A stretch of DNA of 43,228 nucleotides from Nitrosopumilales archaeon CG_4_9_14_0_2_um_filter_34_16 (GTDB lineage Archaea; Thermoproteota; Nitrososphaeria; Nitrososphaerales; Nitrosopumilaceae): NCBI GenBank assembly GCA_002788515.1, contig PFRJ01000049.1, positions 1 to 43,228 of the forward strand, in the 5' to 3' direction. This document shows positions 22,855 through 31,706 of this stretch, one piece after another (the stretch's first letter is position 1; each line of letters starts with the position of its first letter). Position numbers and translations under genes: made by a program. The notes beneath the pieces are model-generated. The model was given only the letters and a program-made list of their open reading frames with translations. It was not told where the DNA came from and searched no databases.

Positions 22855-23943
22855 ATGAGTAATTGGGACCTCATGATGCCTGGAATGGGACTAACAGCTA
22901 TAGGAGTAGCTGGCGTTACACTGTCGTATGCAGGAATTGCACACACGTTCATCGATGGCATGCATGCACTAACTGGCCTTACCATGTTTATGGGGTTGAT
23001 TTTCCTTGCAGCAGGCATACTAGATGGCGGGGTATCTACAAGTAACAGAGCCAAAGCAACGACTTTGGTAATTTTGTCAATAGCATTAGGATTTGGAATG
23101 TTTGCTTTGACTATGAATACATCAAACTATACAATTACAATTGCAGGAATTTTAATGGCAATTGCATTTCCTGCAATAATTATAGCATATCTTGCAATGA
23201 AGCATCCGCCATTTGCCAAACCAATCGGTTCAATTGTCGGCATTGCGGCAGCTACTGGAATCATCATGTGGGTGGCATTGGGATTTGTAAGCCCAGACAC
23301 ATACATGATTCCAGAACAAACAGCAATTGAAGAACCTGCAGAAATTGCATCTACTGGACCAATTTTTGCAATTGAGATTCTAAAAGATTCTGCCGTAGAG
23401 GGCAATCCAGATTATGATCCTGACGTGGCAATAGTCACGCAAGGAGACACAGTAGAGTGGACCAATGCAGATTCAGTTGCACACACAGTTACAAGTTCAG
23501 AGGGATTTGGAGAATTGTTTGACTCAAGTACAATGAACCAAGGAGATGTTTTCAAATTAGATACAACAAAGTTAGAAGTTGGCAAATACGAATACACGTG
23601 CAGTTTCCATCCATTGATGGTTGCAACATTAGTCATTGAAGCAGCAAAAGAGCCAACCAAAGTTGTAATTCCTGAAGGAGCAGCAATTTCGGAAGACGGA
23701 AAAATATACTATGATCCAGAAACAATTGACATTGCATCTGGAACTACAATTGCATGGGAAAATGCAGACAATACTGTGCATACTGTAACATCAGGAAAAC
23801 CACCTGCAGATGCAGACGGGATGTTTGATTCTGAAATGATGACAGCGGGAGGAATTTTTGAGTATACATTTACAGATGCAGGAACATTTGATTATTACTG
23901 TACATACCACCCATGGATGGTAGGAACTGTTAATGTAGAATAG
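22855..23943 (+). CDS. Membrane-anchored double cupredoxin
   Basis: The 362-residue protein has four N-terminal membrane helices (about 10-30, 36-55, 62-82 and 90-145 in two spans), with HTFIDGMHAL in the first loop. Two plastocyanin-like domains follow. Domain 1 (about 175-265) has ligands in SVAHTVTS and YTCSFHPLM. Domain 2 (about 270-362) has them in TVHTVTSG and YYCTYHPWM. Each thus has a full His, Cys, His, Met type-1 copper set. This suits electron transfer near the terminal oxidase, and the divergent heme O synthase supports that. The next gene starts 2 bases on. Confidence 0.88.
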   Translation: MSNWDLMMPGMGLTAIGVAGVTLSYAGIAHTFIDGMHALTGLTMFMGLIFLAAGILDGGVSTSNRAKATTLVILSIALGFGMFALTMNTSNYTITIAGILMAIAFPAIIIAYLAMKHPPFAKPIGSIVGIAAATGIIMWVALGFVSPDTYMIPEQTAIEEPAEIASTGPIFAIEILKDSAVEGNPDYDPDVAIVTQGDTVEWTNADSVAHTVTSSEGFGELFDSSTMNQGDVFKLDTTKLEVGKYEYTCSFHPLMVATLVIEAAKEPTKVVIPEGAAISEDGKIYYDPETIDIASGTTIAWENADNTVHTVTSGKPPADADGMFDSEMMTAGGIFEYTFTDAGTFDYYCTYHPWMVGTVNVE

Positions 23944-23945
23944 AT

Positions 23946-24332
23946 TTGCAGAAAATCAAACTGTCACAATCAGATAAAGAAATTTTATCAGAGTACTCAG
24001 AGAATCAAAAGCCCAACGAGTCTTGTGCTATACTGTTTGGCAAAAATGATCAAGTTTTAGATTTATTTTTAACAGAAAATATTGAAAAATCACCTGTAAA
24101 CTTTACAATTTCAAATAAGCAGTTAATCAAAGGGTATAGAATTGCTGAAGAAAAGAAAATGGATGTAGTGGGAATATTTCACTCACATCCAGATTCAGAC
24201 GCATACCCATCAAACACTGATAAAAAATTCATGCAAAGCAACCCAGTAGTATGGATAATTTATTCTGGTGTCAATAAAAATTTCAGGGCATTTTTGCTTG
24301 AATCAGACATTGTAGAAATTCCAATTGAATGA
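23946..24332 (+). CDS. JAMM/MPN metalloprotease (deubiquitinase-like)
   Basis: The 128-residue protein starts at TTG 23946, 2 bases after the cupredoxin stop. The JAMM zinc site is intact: Glu25 (NESCAILFG), then H79-x-H81-x10-D92 within FHSHPDSDAYPSNTD. Archaeal members such as HvJAMM1 cleave ubiquitin-like modifiers (SAMPs) from targets; others process thiocarboxylates. The size matches the minimal catalytic domain. No ubiquitin-like gene is adjacent, but the Cdc48 operon is 2.4 kb away. Confidence 0.9.
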   Translation: MQKIKLSQSDKEILSEYSENQKPNESCAILFGKNDQVLDLFLTENIEKSPVNFTISNKQLIKGYRIAEEKKMDVVGIFHSHPDSDAYPSNTDKKFMQSNPVVWIIYSGVNKNFRAFLLESDIVEIPIE

Positions 24333-24336
24333 TAAA

Positions 24337-24726
24337 TTAGGAACGCAGTCTAAACGTTGCTTTTTCACTATGAATACTATTTAGAATTGTTTTATCGGGA
24401 GAGATAATTTTTCCAATTACATTAACTGGTGATGCCGGCGTAATTTCTCCTGGATTTCCAATTGGAGTAGGACCATAAAATAGGCAGATTGCTTTGCCAG
24501 TAGGCCAGTATGCCACATCATTTAACTCGACAGGAGATTTTGCATTTTCTTCTGGTTGCGCTATCGGTGATTTTGAGGTGTAAATTTCATCACCCCAAAC
24601 ATTGAGATCTACTGCAAATGGTAACTTGGAAATAAAATCGTTAACTGTATTTGGAGAATCAGCATCATCTAATTCTAGGAATATACTTGGCAAGTTTGAG
24701 ATTTTTACTTCGACTGAGTATTTCAC
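24337..24726 (-). CDS. Cyclophilin-like fold protein (DUF369/TM1367 type)
   Basis: The 129-residue protein has the family pattern: ISKLPFAVDLNVWGDEIYTSKS, ELNDVAYWPTGKAICLFYGPTP and PASPVNVIGKI. Its structure relatives have a cyclophilin-like barrel but lack the usual prolyl-isomerase active site. Function is unknown. It is convergent with the JAMM gene with a 4-base gap. Confidence 0.85.
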   Translation of the reverse strand: MKYSVEVKISNLPSIFLELDDADSPNTVNDFISKLPFAVDLNVWGDEIYTSKSPIAQPEENAKSPVELNDVAYWPTGKAICLFYGPTPIGNPGEITPASPVNVIGKIISPDKTILNSIHSEKATFRLRS

Positions 24727-24857
24727 AACTGTGTAAGAATCTTTGAATTAGAAAACTGTTGTGAAATCAGGTTTAGAGTAAAATTTCTTAAAAATAGAGC
24801 AATCAACAAATAGACATACACGTGTTGGGTTTTATCTAATCTAGGGCAGGGTTATTT

Positions 24858-24929
24858 TTAATCGTCATCATCAAAGTCATAATCGTCGTCGTCATAACAT
24901 TCAATGAAATCAAATTCATACAATTTCAT
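24858..24929 (-). CDS. Possible very acidic 23-residue peptide
   Basis: ATG 24929 to TAA 24858 encodes 23 residues ending in Asp-rich runs (YDDDDYDFDDDD). The rest of the 300-base gap between the cyclophilin-like gene and phoU holds nothing else I can support. An Asp/Tyr-rich peptide could bind metal or phosphate-linked cations. It is short enough that chance cannot be excluded, and no good TATA box was found. Confidence 0.35.
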   Translation of the reverse strand: MKLYEFDFIECYDDDDYDFDDDD

Positions 24930-25023
24930 AGTTTTGTTTTATTCCAAGCGAACTTAGGTATTGGGTGTGAGAATTACAATCATCACTGTTCTCTATATAG
25001 AGGAACAAGAAACATGTCAAAAT

Positions 25024-25680
25024 CTAAGTTTTAGTGTGAGATACAATTCTTTTTTCGCTTGGCTTGTGTTTCCCTGTAACGATATAGTTGATTGCATCAC
25101 TCATGAATACCGCGTGATCCCCGATTCTTTCAAGATAACGCAAGAGCAAAGCTTCAGCTAGAGCACATTTAGTATTATTTGATTCAATTAGTTGAGGCAG
25201 TCTTTCCTTGTATATTTTATCGATAAATGCTTCATCTTCTTGAATTTTTACAGCTTTTCGAACGTCTAATTCTGCAAAAGAAAGAACTGCTTCTTTTATC
25301 ATATGTTTTACTTTTTTTGTAATTTCGATGAGGGGTTCATTGGTACATTCAGAAATATCTCCAAACAAATCCCTTACCTGGGTTATATCATATGCATATC
25401 TTCCAAATCTTGAAAAAGCATAAGATATCTCAGTTGAAGAGCGAATCATTCTAAAATCATCTGCGACTGGTTGAAACTTTAACAACATATCAAAAATCAA
25501 ATCTTCAACTTCAAAATACTTGTTACGAATTGAATCAGACAATTCATGAACCTCATTACTGGTGTTTTTCCCTTCAAGATACGAATCAACTGCTAATGAA
25601 ATACATTGAATTGCCATATCCCCCATCTCAGCCATAGTTTGAGATAATTTTTCAAGTGACGGATCAATTAGTCTAGTCAT
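25024..25680 (-). CDS. phoU: PhoU phosphate-transport regulator
   Basis: The 218-residue protein has two PhoU three-helix repeats, with family signatures EKLSQTMAEMGDMAIQ, and ALLLRYLERIGDHAVFMSDAI near the C-terminus (the E-R-x-G-D-H metal-binding motif). PhoU restrains the Pst transporter when phosphate is plentiful. Its ATG shares a base with the pstB stop region (25680), so it is the last gene of the pstC-pstA-pstB-phoU operon. Confidence 0.93.
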   Translation of the reverse strand: MTRLIDPSLEKLSQTMAEMGDMAIQCISLAVDSYLEGKNTSNEVHELSDSIRNKYFEVEDLIFDMLLKFQPVADDFRMIRSSTEISYAFSRFGRYAYDITQVRDLFGDISECTNEPLIEITKKVKHMIKEAVLSFAELDVRKAVKIQEDEAFIDKIYKERLPQLIESNNTKCALAEALLLRYLERIGDHAVFMSDAINYIVTGKHKPSEKRIVSHTKT

Positions 25681-26516
25681 TATCCAAATTGCCCCTGAAC
25701 ATATTTTGCAGTCAGTTCATTTTTTGGATCAGTAAATAGTTTCTTTGTTTCTCTAAACTCGATTAGCTCACCCAGATACATAAATCCAGTATAATCTGAA
25801 ACTCTAACTGCTTGTTGCATGTTATGAGTTACAATAATTATCGTGTATTCCTTTTTTAGCTCTGTAATTGTTTCTTCAATTTTTTGAGTTGCAATAGGGT
25901 CAAGGGCAGATGCAGGCTCATCCATCAATAAAACTTCGGGTTGGATTGCCAAGGCTCTTGCAATACAGAGTCTCTGTTGCTGACCGCCAGACAATTCAAT
26001 TGCAGACTTTTTCAAATCATCTTTCACTTCGTCCCACAAATATGCCATCTTTAGTGAATCCTCTACAATTTCATCTAGAATTTTTTTATCTCTCACTCCG
26101 TTTAGTTTCAAACCTGCTACAACATTGTCATAAATAGACATTGTTGGAAAGGGGTTTGGTTTTTGAAAAACCATTCCAACTTTTCTTCTGTGATAAATTG
26201 GGTCTATAGATTTGTCATAAAGATCAATGTCATCAAGCATTACTTTACCCTCAACTTTAGCATTTTTTGTCATATCATGCATTCGGTTAAGACATCTAAG
26301 AAAAGTTGTTTTTCCACAACCAGAAGGTCCTATCAGAGCAGTGACAGATTTTTCTGGAAATTTCATTGTGATATTTTTCACACCAATAGTGCTACCGTAA
26401 TGAATGGTAACATTTTCTGCAACCATCTTGAATTTTTTTACAGCATCAGATGAATGAAATGGGATGTCAGAGTCAATAGACGTATTAGTTTTTGGAGAGG
26501 AGACAGTCATTGTCAT
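25680..26516 (-). CDS. pstB: Phosphate ABC transporter ATP-binding protein PstB
   Basis: The 278-residue ATPase has Walker A GPSGCGKTT at 63-71, the PstB-typical RCLNRMHD after it, Q-loop KPNPFPTMSIYDNV, signature LSGGQQQR and Walker B LLMDEPASALDP. The first 30 or so residues are an extra low-complexity N-terminus. It powers high-affinity phosphate import with PstC and PstA. Its start overlaps the pstA stop by 4 bases. Confidence 0.97.
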   Translation of the reverse strand: MTMTVSSPKTNTSIDSDIPFHSSDAVKKFKMVAENVTIHYGSTIGVKNITMKFPEKSVTALIGPSGCGKTTFLRCLNRMHDMTKNAKVEGKVMLDDIDLYDKSIDPIYHRRKVGMVFQKPNPFPTMSIYDNVVAGLKLNGVRDKKILDEIVEDSLKMAYLWDEVKDDLKKSAIELSGGQQQRLCIARALAIQPEVLLMDEPASALDPIATQKIEETITELKKEYTIIIVTHNMQQAVRVSDYTGFMYLGELIEFRETKKLFTDPKNELTAKYVQGQFG

Positions 26517-27439
26517 TTTTTATTTGATACTCCCTGTTTTATCAATCGTCCCATGATTCCATTTCCTGTTTTATTTGCAAAGTAGTATCTAACACCTAGA
26601 TTGATGCCAAGAATAATTATGATTAAGACTAATGCCGAACCCCAACCTTGTAATTGTGCACTGTCATAAGGTAACAAAGACAATCTCCAAATTCTTAGCG
26701 GCAATGCATCCATCGGAACATCCATACTGCTGAAAAATTGGCTGCTTCCAAGGATAGTCATTATCAGCGGAGCAGTTTCACCACCGATTCTTGAAACAGA
26801 TAGTAGAATTCCTGTAATCATCCCACTTTTTGCCGCTGAAATCACAATTCTAAATGTTATAACCCATTTTTTTAATCCCAAAGCAATGCCGGCCTCCCGA
26901 TAAGTTATTGGAACCATTTTCAGAGATTCCTCAGTGGTCCTAGCAACAATAGGGAACATGATTAAAGATAACGCAAACGCGCCTGCCCACACAGAAAAAT
27001 GACCAAGAATTAGCACAATTACCAAAAATGCAAAGATTCCAAGAACTATAGATGGAAATTCCATAAACACATCATTGAAGAATCTAATGAATCGTGCCAA
27101 CTTGTTATCACCATATTCAGACAGGTATATTCCAGACATCACTCCTATTGGAACACCAATCAAACTAGAGAGTCCAATTATTATCAAGGTACCTTGAATG
27201 GCAGGCCCTATTCCTCCTTTGCCAGAACCAATAGACCCAGGAGTTGCTGTCAAAAACTCATAACTTATAGCAGATATTCCGTTTTTGAATACTTCAACTA
27301 GAATACTACCCAATGGGATAATGGCAATAATCACGCATGCAAAAACAATGATTCTAACTGCTTTATCTACTAAAAGACGATTCTTTACATTTTGTTTGAA
27401 AAGAGTTCGGTATTCCTGTCTTCGCTCGTTAGTGGTCAA
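26513..27439 (-). CDS. pstA: Phosphate ABC transporter permease PstA
   Basis: The 308-residue permease has six predicted helices and the PstA pattern (GKGGIGPAIQGTL, GVMSGIYLSEYG, EFPSIVLGIFAFLV, and the EAA loop YREAGIALGLKKWVITFRIV). With PstC it forms the phosphate channel. It overlaps pstC and pstB by 4 bases each, showing strict operon organisation. Confidence 0.96.
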   Translation of the reverse strand: MTTNERRQEYRTLFKQNVKNRLLVDKAVRIIVFACVIIAIIPLGSILVEVFKNGISAISYEFLTATPGSIGSGKGGIGPAIQGTLIIIGLSSLIGVPIGVMSGIYLSEYGDNKLARFIRFFNDVFMEFPSIVLGIFAFLVIVLILGHFSVWAGAFALSLIMFPIVARTTEESLKMVPITYREAGIALGLKKWVITFRIVISAAKSGMITGILLSVSRIGGETAPLIMTILGSSQFFSSMDVPMDALPLRIWRLSLLPYDSAQLQGWGSALVLIIIILGINLGVRYYFANKTGNGIMGRLIKQGVSNKK

Positions 27440-28407
27440 TTGTTAATTGCACCTTCCTTTACTTTCATCATTTTAGTTACTAGAAGATGCGCTATGACAT
27501 TAATCACAATTGCAATTAACAAAAGAACCAAAGCTACTCCAATTAATGCAGGAAGATGTAACGATGCCGGTGAAGCTTCAACGAATTCATTTGCAATTAT
27601 ACTAGACATTGTTTGACTCGGTTTGAATAACGATGAAGGAATTGCGGCAATGCCTGTTGCATTTCCAATCAACATTGTTACTGCCATAGTTTCACCAACT
27701 GCTCTTCCAAGGCCAAGAATGGATGCGCCAATCAATCCAGTTTTAGAATATGGGAATACAGCAAGCTTAAACATTTCCCATTTTGTTGCACCTAACATGT
27801 ATGCAGCTTCTTTTTGTTGTTGAGGAACGGCTTTCATTACTTCGCGAGATACTGCTGAAACTGTTGGGATGATCATTATAGCTAAAATTACACTTGCAGT
27901 TAAAATATCAAGACCAAACGGGGTTCCTGAAAATAGAAATATCGAGTCACCAAACAAATCATGTAATGGTTGTTCCACCCAATCTTTAAAGTAAAGTCGA
28001 AAAACCAAAAGACCCCAAAGGCCATAAATTACACTTGGAACAGCTGCTAAAAGCTCAACTAGAAATCCTAACGGGCCACCTATTTTGGGAGGAGCATCTG
28101 AGATGAACATTGCGATTCCAATACTTAGTGGAACTCCGATTAGCATTGCAAGTGATGCAGTAACTAGAGTACCAAAGATATAGGGTAATGCGCCAAAAGA
28201 TTCACGACCATCAACTGCATTCCAATCAGTGCCAACGATAAATGATAATCCATCTTCTTCCCATATCGGGTATGATTCAGAAACTAATTGAAAGACCAAC
28301 AAGGCAATCATTACTAAAACAAACGTTCCTGCGATTGTAGCGCCTACCTTGAAAATTTTATCAGATAGAATACTCTGTTTGCGGTACTCCACAGTGTTTT
28401 TCTTCAC
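27436..28407 (-). CDS. pstC: Phosphate ABC transporter permease PstC
   Basis: The 323-residue permease has six helices and PstC signatures: FGALPYIFGTLVTASLAM, LAAVPSVIYGLWGL and the EAA loop (QQQKEAAYMLGATKWEMFK). It is the first gene of pstC-pstA-pstB-phoU. The substrate-binding pstS is separate, beyond the divergent AbrB-PhoU regulator, on the same strand. Confidence 0.96.
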   Translation of the reverse strand: MKKNTVEYRKQSILSDKIFKVGATIAGTFVLVMIALLVFQLVSESYPIWEEDGLSFIVGTDWNAVDGRESFGALPYIFGTLVTASLAMLIGVPLSIGIAMFISDAPPKIGGPLGFLVELLAAVPSVIYGLWGLLVFRLYFKDWVEQPLHDLFGDSIFLFSGTPFGLDILTASVILAIMIIPTVSAVSREVMKAVPQQQKEAAYMLGATKWEMFKLAVFPYSKTGLIGASILGLGRAVGETMAVTMLIGNATGIAAIPSSLFKPSQTMSSIIANEFVEASPASLHLPALIGVALVLLLIAIVINVIAHLLVTKMMKVKEGAINN

Positions 28408-28543
28408 ACAATTGTATCAAGATTACGTATTATCTAAAAAATGATCATGAATTATGTAGAGTACGAGATAGATTTAGATCTATATAGATTATGTTCAGAA
28501 GCAGTATATTTTAAAAAAATCAAGCAATCTATAGTCACAAACC
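28408..28543. promoter_or_regulatory. Divergent pstC / AbrB-PhoU control region
   Basis: The gap between the divergent genes contains a near-palindrome around TTAGATCTATATAGATT (28474-28490) and TATA-like TTTTAAA at about 28509. CTATATAGA (28480-28488) followed by TTCAG (28494-28498) recurs upstream of pstS at 31199-31215, suggesting a shared phosphate-control site. Confidence 0.45.
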
Positions 28544-29566
28544 ATGTCAGAGATAAAACAAATCAGACGATTGCAGTTGACTGGCGGATCTACGTATATT
28601 GTATCACTGCCAAAAACATGGATTGATGAATTACATCTAAAGAAAAATTCCAACATAACACTGATAAAAAACCGTAATGATTCAATTACGCTATTTCAAG
28701 AAGAACAAAGCAGAAAGAACAACGCCATAGCAATAATTGGAAAAAATGATTCAAAGGAATCAATTAGAAGAAAGATAATTGCGACATATCTTTCAGGATA
28801 TAAGACCATAGAGATTAGAACAAAAGGAATTGAAATTCCAAGTACGCATAAAACTGCAATTAGAGACCTGGTAAGATCCACATTGATGGGAACTGAGATT
28901 GTTGAGTCAAGTGCAGAAAAAATAACATTACAAATTCTAACTCAACTTGCACAGCTGTCATTTACTGTTGCATTAAAAAGAATGTATACAACTGCTAAAA
29001 ACATGCATCAAGAATCTATCGAGGCATTAAAAGAATTAAATTTAGAACACGCCGAAGAAATTATCAAAATGGATGACGAGGTAGATAGATTCAGTCTCTA
29101 TTTACTAAGAAATTTAAATTTAGCATTAGAAAATGTTCAAGTTTTACTAGATTCCGGACTCGAAAAACCGTCCGATTGTCTTGGTTATAGAACAGTGGTG
29201 AAATGCGTAGAAAGAATTGCAGATCATGCAGGACTTATTGCTAAAAAAATAAAATATCTAAAATCACCAATAGATAAAAAAATTCTGAAAGAAATAGAAC
29301 ATATCAGTATGGAATCACTTGTTGTTTTTGAGAATTCAGTTATGGCACTTTCCAAAAGGGATTACTTGATGGCAGAAAATGTTGCAGCAAGTGTAGGTAA
29401 AGTCATAGAAATAGAAAAAAAACTAATGGATTCGCTCAAGCCCGGTGTAGATACAGGCATAATAAAATTAATTTTAGAAGACATTAGAAGAACTGCAGAG
29501 TATTCAAGAGACATATCTGAGATTGCAATAGATGAAACTGTGCAAAATGTTATCGAAGAATCTTAA
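28544..29566 (+). CDS. Phosphate-uptake regulator with AbrB DNA-binding domain and PhoU repeats
   Basis: The 340-residue protein begins with an AbrB/SpoVT-like swapped-hairpin domain (IRRLQLTGGSTYIVSLPKTW, residues 6-25, continuing to about 50). It then carries two PhoU-type helical repeats from about 110, with VKCVERIADHAGLIAKKI and a second copy near the C-terminus (EDIRRTAEYSRDISEIA). The family acts as a transcriptional regulator of phosphate genes in archaea. Divergent placement from pstC supports control of the pst genes. It ends convergently near pstS, separated only by an A-rich gap. Confidence 0.92.
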   Translation: MSEIKQIRRLQLTGGSTYIVSLPKTWIDELHLKKNSNITLIKNRNDSITLFQEEQSRKNNAIAIIGKNDSKESIRRKIIATYLSGYKTIEIRTKGIEIPSTHKTAIRDLVRSTLMGTEIVESSAEKITLQILTQLAQLSFTVALKRMYTTAKNMHQESIEALKELNLEHAEEIIKMDDEVDRFSLYLLRNLNLALENVQVLLDSGLEKPSDCLGYRTVVKCVERIADHAGLIAKKIKYLKSPIDKKILKEIEHISMESLVVFENSVMALSKRDYLMAENVAASVGKVIEIEKKLMDSLKPGVDTGIIKLILEDIRRTAEYSRDISEIAIDETVQNVIEES

Positions 29567-29596
29567 AAAAAAATAAAAAAATAGATTTTGGATGAT

Positions 29597-31135
29597 TTAT
29601 CCACGGTATTTTTTGTTCAATCCAAAGATCAACATAGCTGGTGCTGCCAGATACATTCCAAGATTCATCATAATTACACCTATGCCATAGCCTAAAACTT
29701 CAGAGTCAGACTCAGCATATTGCATTATAGACAAAGATGATATTAATGGAGTAATTCCAATTTTTACCATTTCTTTGAATGCTGGATTTTCTCTTTCCAT
29801 ATCAGCGATGAATGGGGAGAATGAATAATACAATTGATTAAATCCTGTCATGAAAGACATGCCAGATGCAGTATTCATTAGTTGGTTATCTCGGATTTCT
29901 CTCAACAACTGAACTTGTGGTGCCATCTCTGTACCATATGTTGCAGTTGCAATTAGACAACCGCCAGTCTCCGTTTCAGTTTGTTGTTTAATCTCTTGTG
30001 TAACTTCTGATGGTGGAGATGCATTTGCATCCCAGAGAATTTCTCCATCATATGTTATTTGTTTCAGTCCTTGCTGTCCAAGTTTTGTCACTTTATCAGC
30101 GAGTGGAACATACAATAAACTTGATGAGAATTCTTGGCCATCAGTAATCATCCAATTAATTAAATGGATTACGGCTTTTGCTTGTTCTTTGTTTTTAGTT
30201 ACTGGTTTTAGATCATCATACACTAACAAGTACGTAAAACTTGCAATTGGGTATGAGTTAGAACCTGGTGCATTAACTATTGATACATCTGCCCAGCTAT
30301 CTTTAGCTGCAGGTAAACTATCAGCAGCACCACTAGATGCAGCAGAGATGCTGTCTAAAGATGGTTCGATGAATGCAGATTTGTCAGCATTTTGAATTGA
30401 TGCATAACTCATCCCTGTTTGAAATGCATAAGCAAGTTCAACATATCCAATAGCATATTCTGTAGATTTTACAATTCTTGCAACGCCTTCATTGCCTGCA
30501 GCAGCTAGTCCTGTTGGCCATGGAACAGATTTACCTTTGCCCACTTTGTCATGCCATTCTGGACTAACAACACTCAGATAATCTGTAAAGACGAATGTAG
30601 TTCCAGAACCATCTGATCTTTGAGCTGTGACAATGTTTTTGTCAGGAAGATTCAACTCAGGATTTGTTGCAACAATTTTAGGATCATTCCATTTTGTAAT
30701 TTTTCCCAAAAATATTCCTGATATATCTTCAGCAGTTAGTTTTAGTCCCTTGTTTGGAACTTCAGGAAGATTATAGACTAGTACCACTCCCCCAATTGAT
30801 TCAGGGATGTGTAATGTTCCAGGAGCCAGTTCTCTTTCTGATTCTTTCATAGGTGCATCAGATGCTGCAAAATTTACAGTTTTTTCGATGTGTTGTTTAA
30901 TTCCACCACCACTTCCAATTGATTGATAATTGAGGTTTACATTATCGTAGATATTGTTGTACTCAACTCTCCATAAATCAATGAGAGGAAAAGGGAATGT
31001 TGCGCCTGCTCCTGTCAAATCATATTGAACGTTTGGGTTAGGGGCTTCAGGTGCTGTTGCTGCGTCTGCATAAAGAGGAGTGATGATCGCTCCAAGTGCA
31101 GTCAATAAAATCAGTAACGATGTTTTTGTCTTCAT
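29597..31135 (-). CDS. pstS: Phosphate-binding protein PstS with CFI-box C-terminal membrane tail
   Basis: The 512-residue protein has a signal peptide (1-25, ending YADAA), then a PstS domain to about residue 375. Phosphate-binding segments are visible: TGAGATFPFPLIDLW, SIGSGGGIKQ and TAQRSDGSGTTFVFTDYL. After a short linker comes a CFI-box-type segment (GGCLIATATYGTEMAPQV), a helical part and a C-terminal membrane helix (MNLGMYLAAPAMLIFGL). Bacterial PstS is about 340 residues and soluble or a lipoprotein; here the tail should tether it outside the membrane. It serves the PstCAB transporter encoded beyond the AbrB-PhoU gene. Confidence 0.93.
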   Translation of the reverse strand: MKTKTSLLILLTALGAIITPLYADAATAPEAPNPNVQYDLTGAGATFPFPLIDLWRVEYNNIYDNVNLNYQSIGSGGGIKQHIEKTVNFAASDAPMKESERELAPGTLHIPESIGGVVLVYNLPEVPNKGLKLTAEDISGIFLGKITKWNDPKIVATNPELNLPDKNIVTAQRSDGSGTTFVFTDYLSVVSPEWHDKVGKGKSVPWPTGLAAAGNEGVARIVKSTEYAIGYVELAYAFQTGMSYASIQNADKSAFIEPSLDSISAASSGAADSLPAAKDSWADVSIVNAPGSNSYPIASFTYLLVYDDLKPVTKNKEQAKAVIHLINWMITDGQEFSSSLLYVPLADKVTKLGQQGLKQITYDGEILWDANASPPSEVTQEIKQQTETETGGCLIATATYGTEMAPQVQLLREIRDNQLMNTASGMSFMTGFNQLYYSFSPFIADMERENPAFKEMVKIGITPLISSLSIMQYAESDSEVLGYGIGVIMMNLGMYLAAPAMLIFGLNKKYRG

Positions 31136-31307
31136 TGATTAATAATTTTAAAAATTCTATTTACAAATACTAGGCATAGATTATAGTAGTTCCATATACT
31201 ATATAGAAGATTCAGTCTGAATAGTCATGACATAGAGGATAAAAATCCAATATGTTACAGATTCTATATTGGTTAATCTTTTGATATGTTTTACAATACT
31301 ACATATA

Positions 31308-31451
31308 ATGACGTCACAATCTTCCTTGAGCAATAACAATACACAAAAAGAATTGCAGGTAGTAAATTATATTTTTAGACTGCTTGTTCATCTGACTGCA
31401 ATCAATTCAAACCTAAGCAATGATAGGAAGAAAAAACAGGAGACGGTTTAG
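31308..31451 (+). CDS. Small protein (47 aa) coupled to a zinc-ribbon gene
   Basis: I start at ATG 31308 rather than the upstream start codon at 31269. The 47-residue product (MTSQSSLSNNN..., KKKQETV end) is helical and basic with no known family; it contains LVHLTAINSNLSNDR. Its TAG at 31449-31451 directly precedes the TTG of the next frame, suggesting an operon of two tiny genes. Confidence 0.45.
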   Translation: MTSQSSLSNNNTQKELQVVNYIFRLLVHLTAINSNLSNDRKKKQETV

Positions 31452-31616
31452 TTGCCAGATGAATCATGTAGAAATTGTGGAAATCTACTACAAATTTTTT
31501 CAAAATGTAAAGAATGTAGAATCATTGAACAGGAAATATGCTTCAAATGCAACAATAAAACAATGATCAGGCACCACAGATGTTTAAAATTATTTAAAAT
31601 GTCAATTACATGCTAA
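31452..31616 (+). CDS. Cys-rich triple zinc-knuckle protein (54 aa)
   Basis: The TTG-started frame has no gap from the preceding stop and ends at TAA 31614-31616. Metal-ligand residues are C6/C9, C19/C22, C30/C33, H41/H42, C44 and C54: three CxxC knuckles plus HHRC. This strongly suggests two or more bound zincs. The pattern is too regular for chance. No family is recognised; it is similar in style to the three-gene zinc-ribbon operon 1 kb downstream. Confidence 0.6.
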   Translation: MPDESCRNCGNLLQIFSKCKECRIIEQEICFKCNNKTMIRHHRCLKLFKMSITC

Positions 31617-31706
31617 TTCCAGATTCAATTCCCGTAAGGTTTGAATCATTTTTGGGAAATTTAGAATATTATTTTGAATTAAATATCCCTTTTTTTAATT
31701 GAATTT

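Noticed and set aside
31618..31650. Sequence resembling a tRNA T-arm (AGATTCAATTCCCG)
   Set aside because: No acceptor stem, D-arm or anticodon arm could be built around it on either strand.
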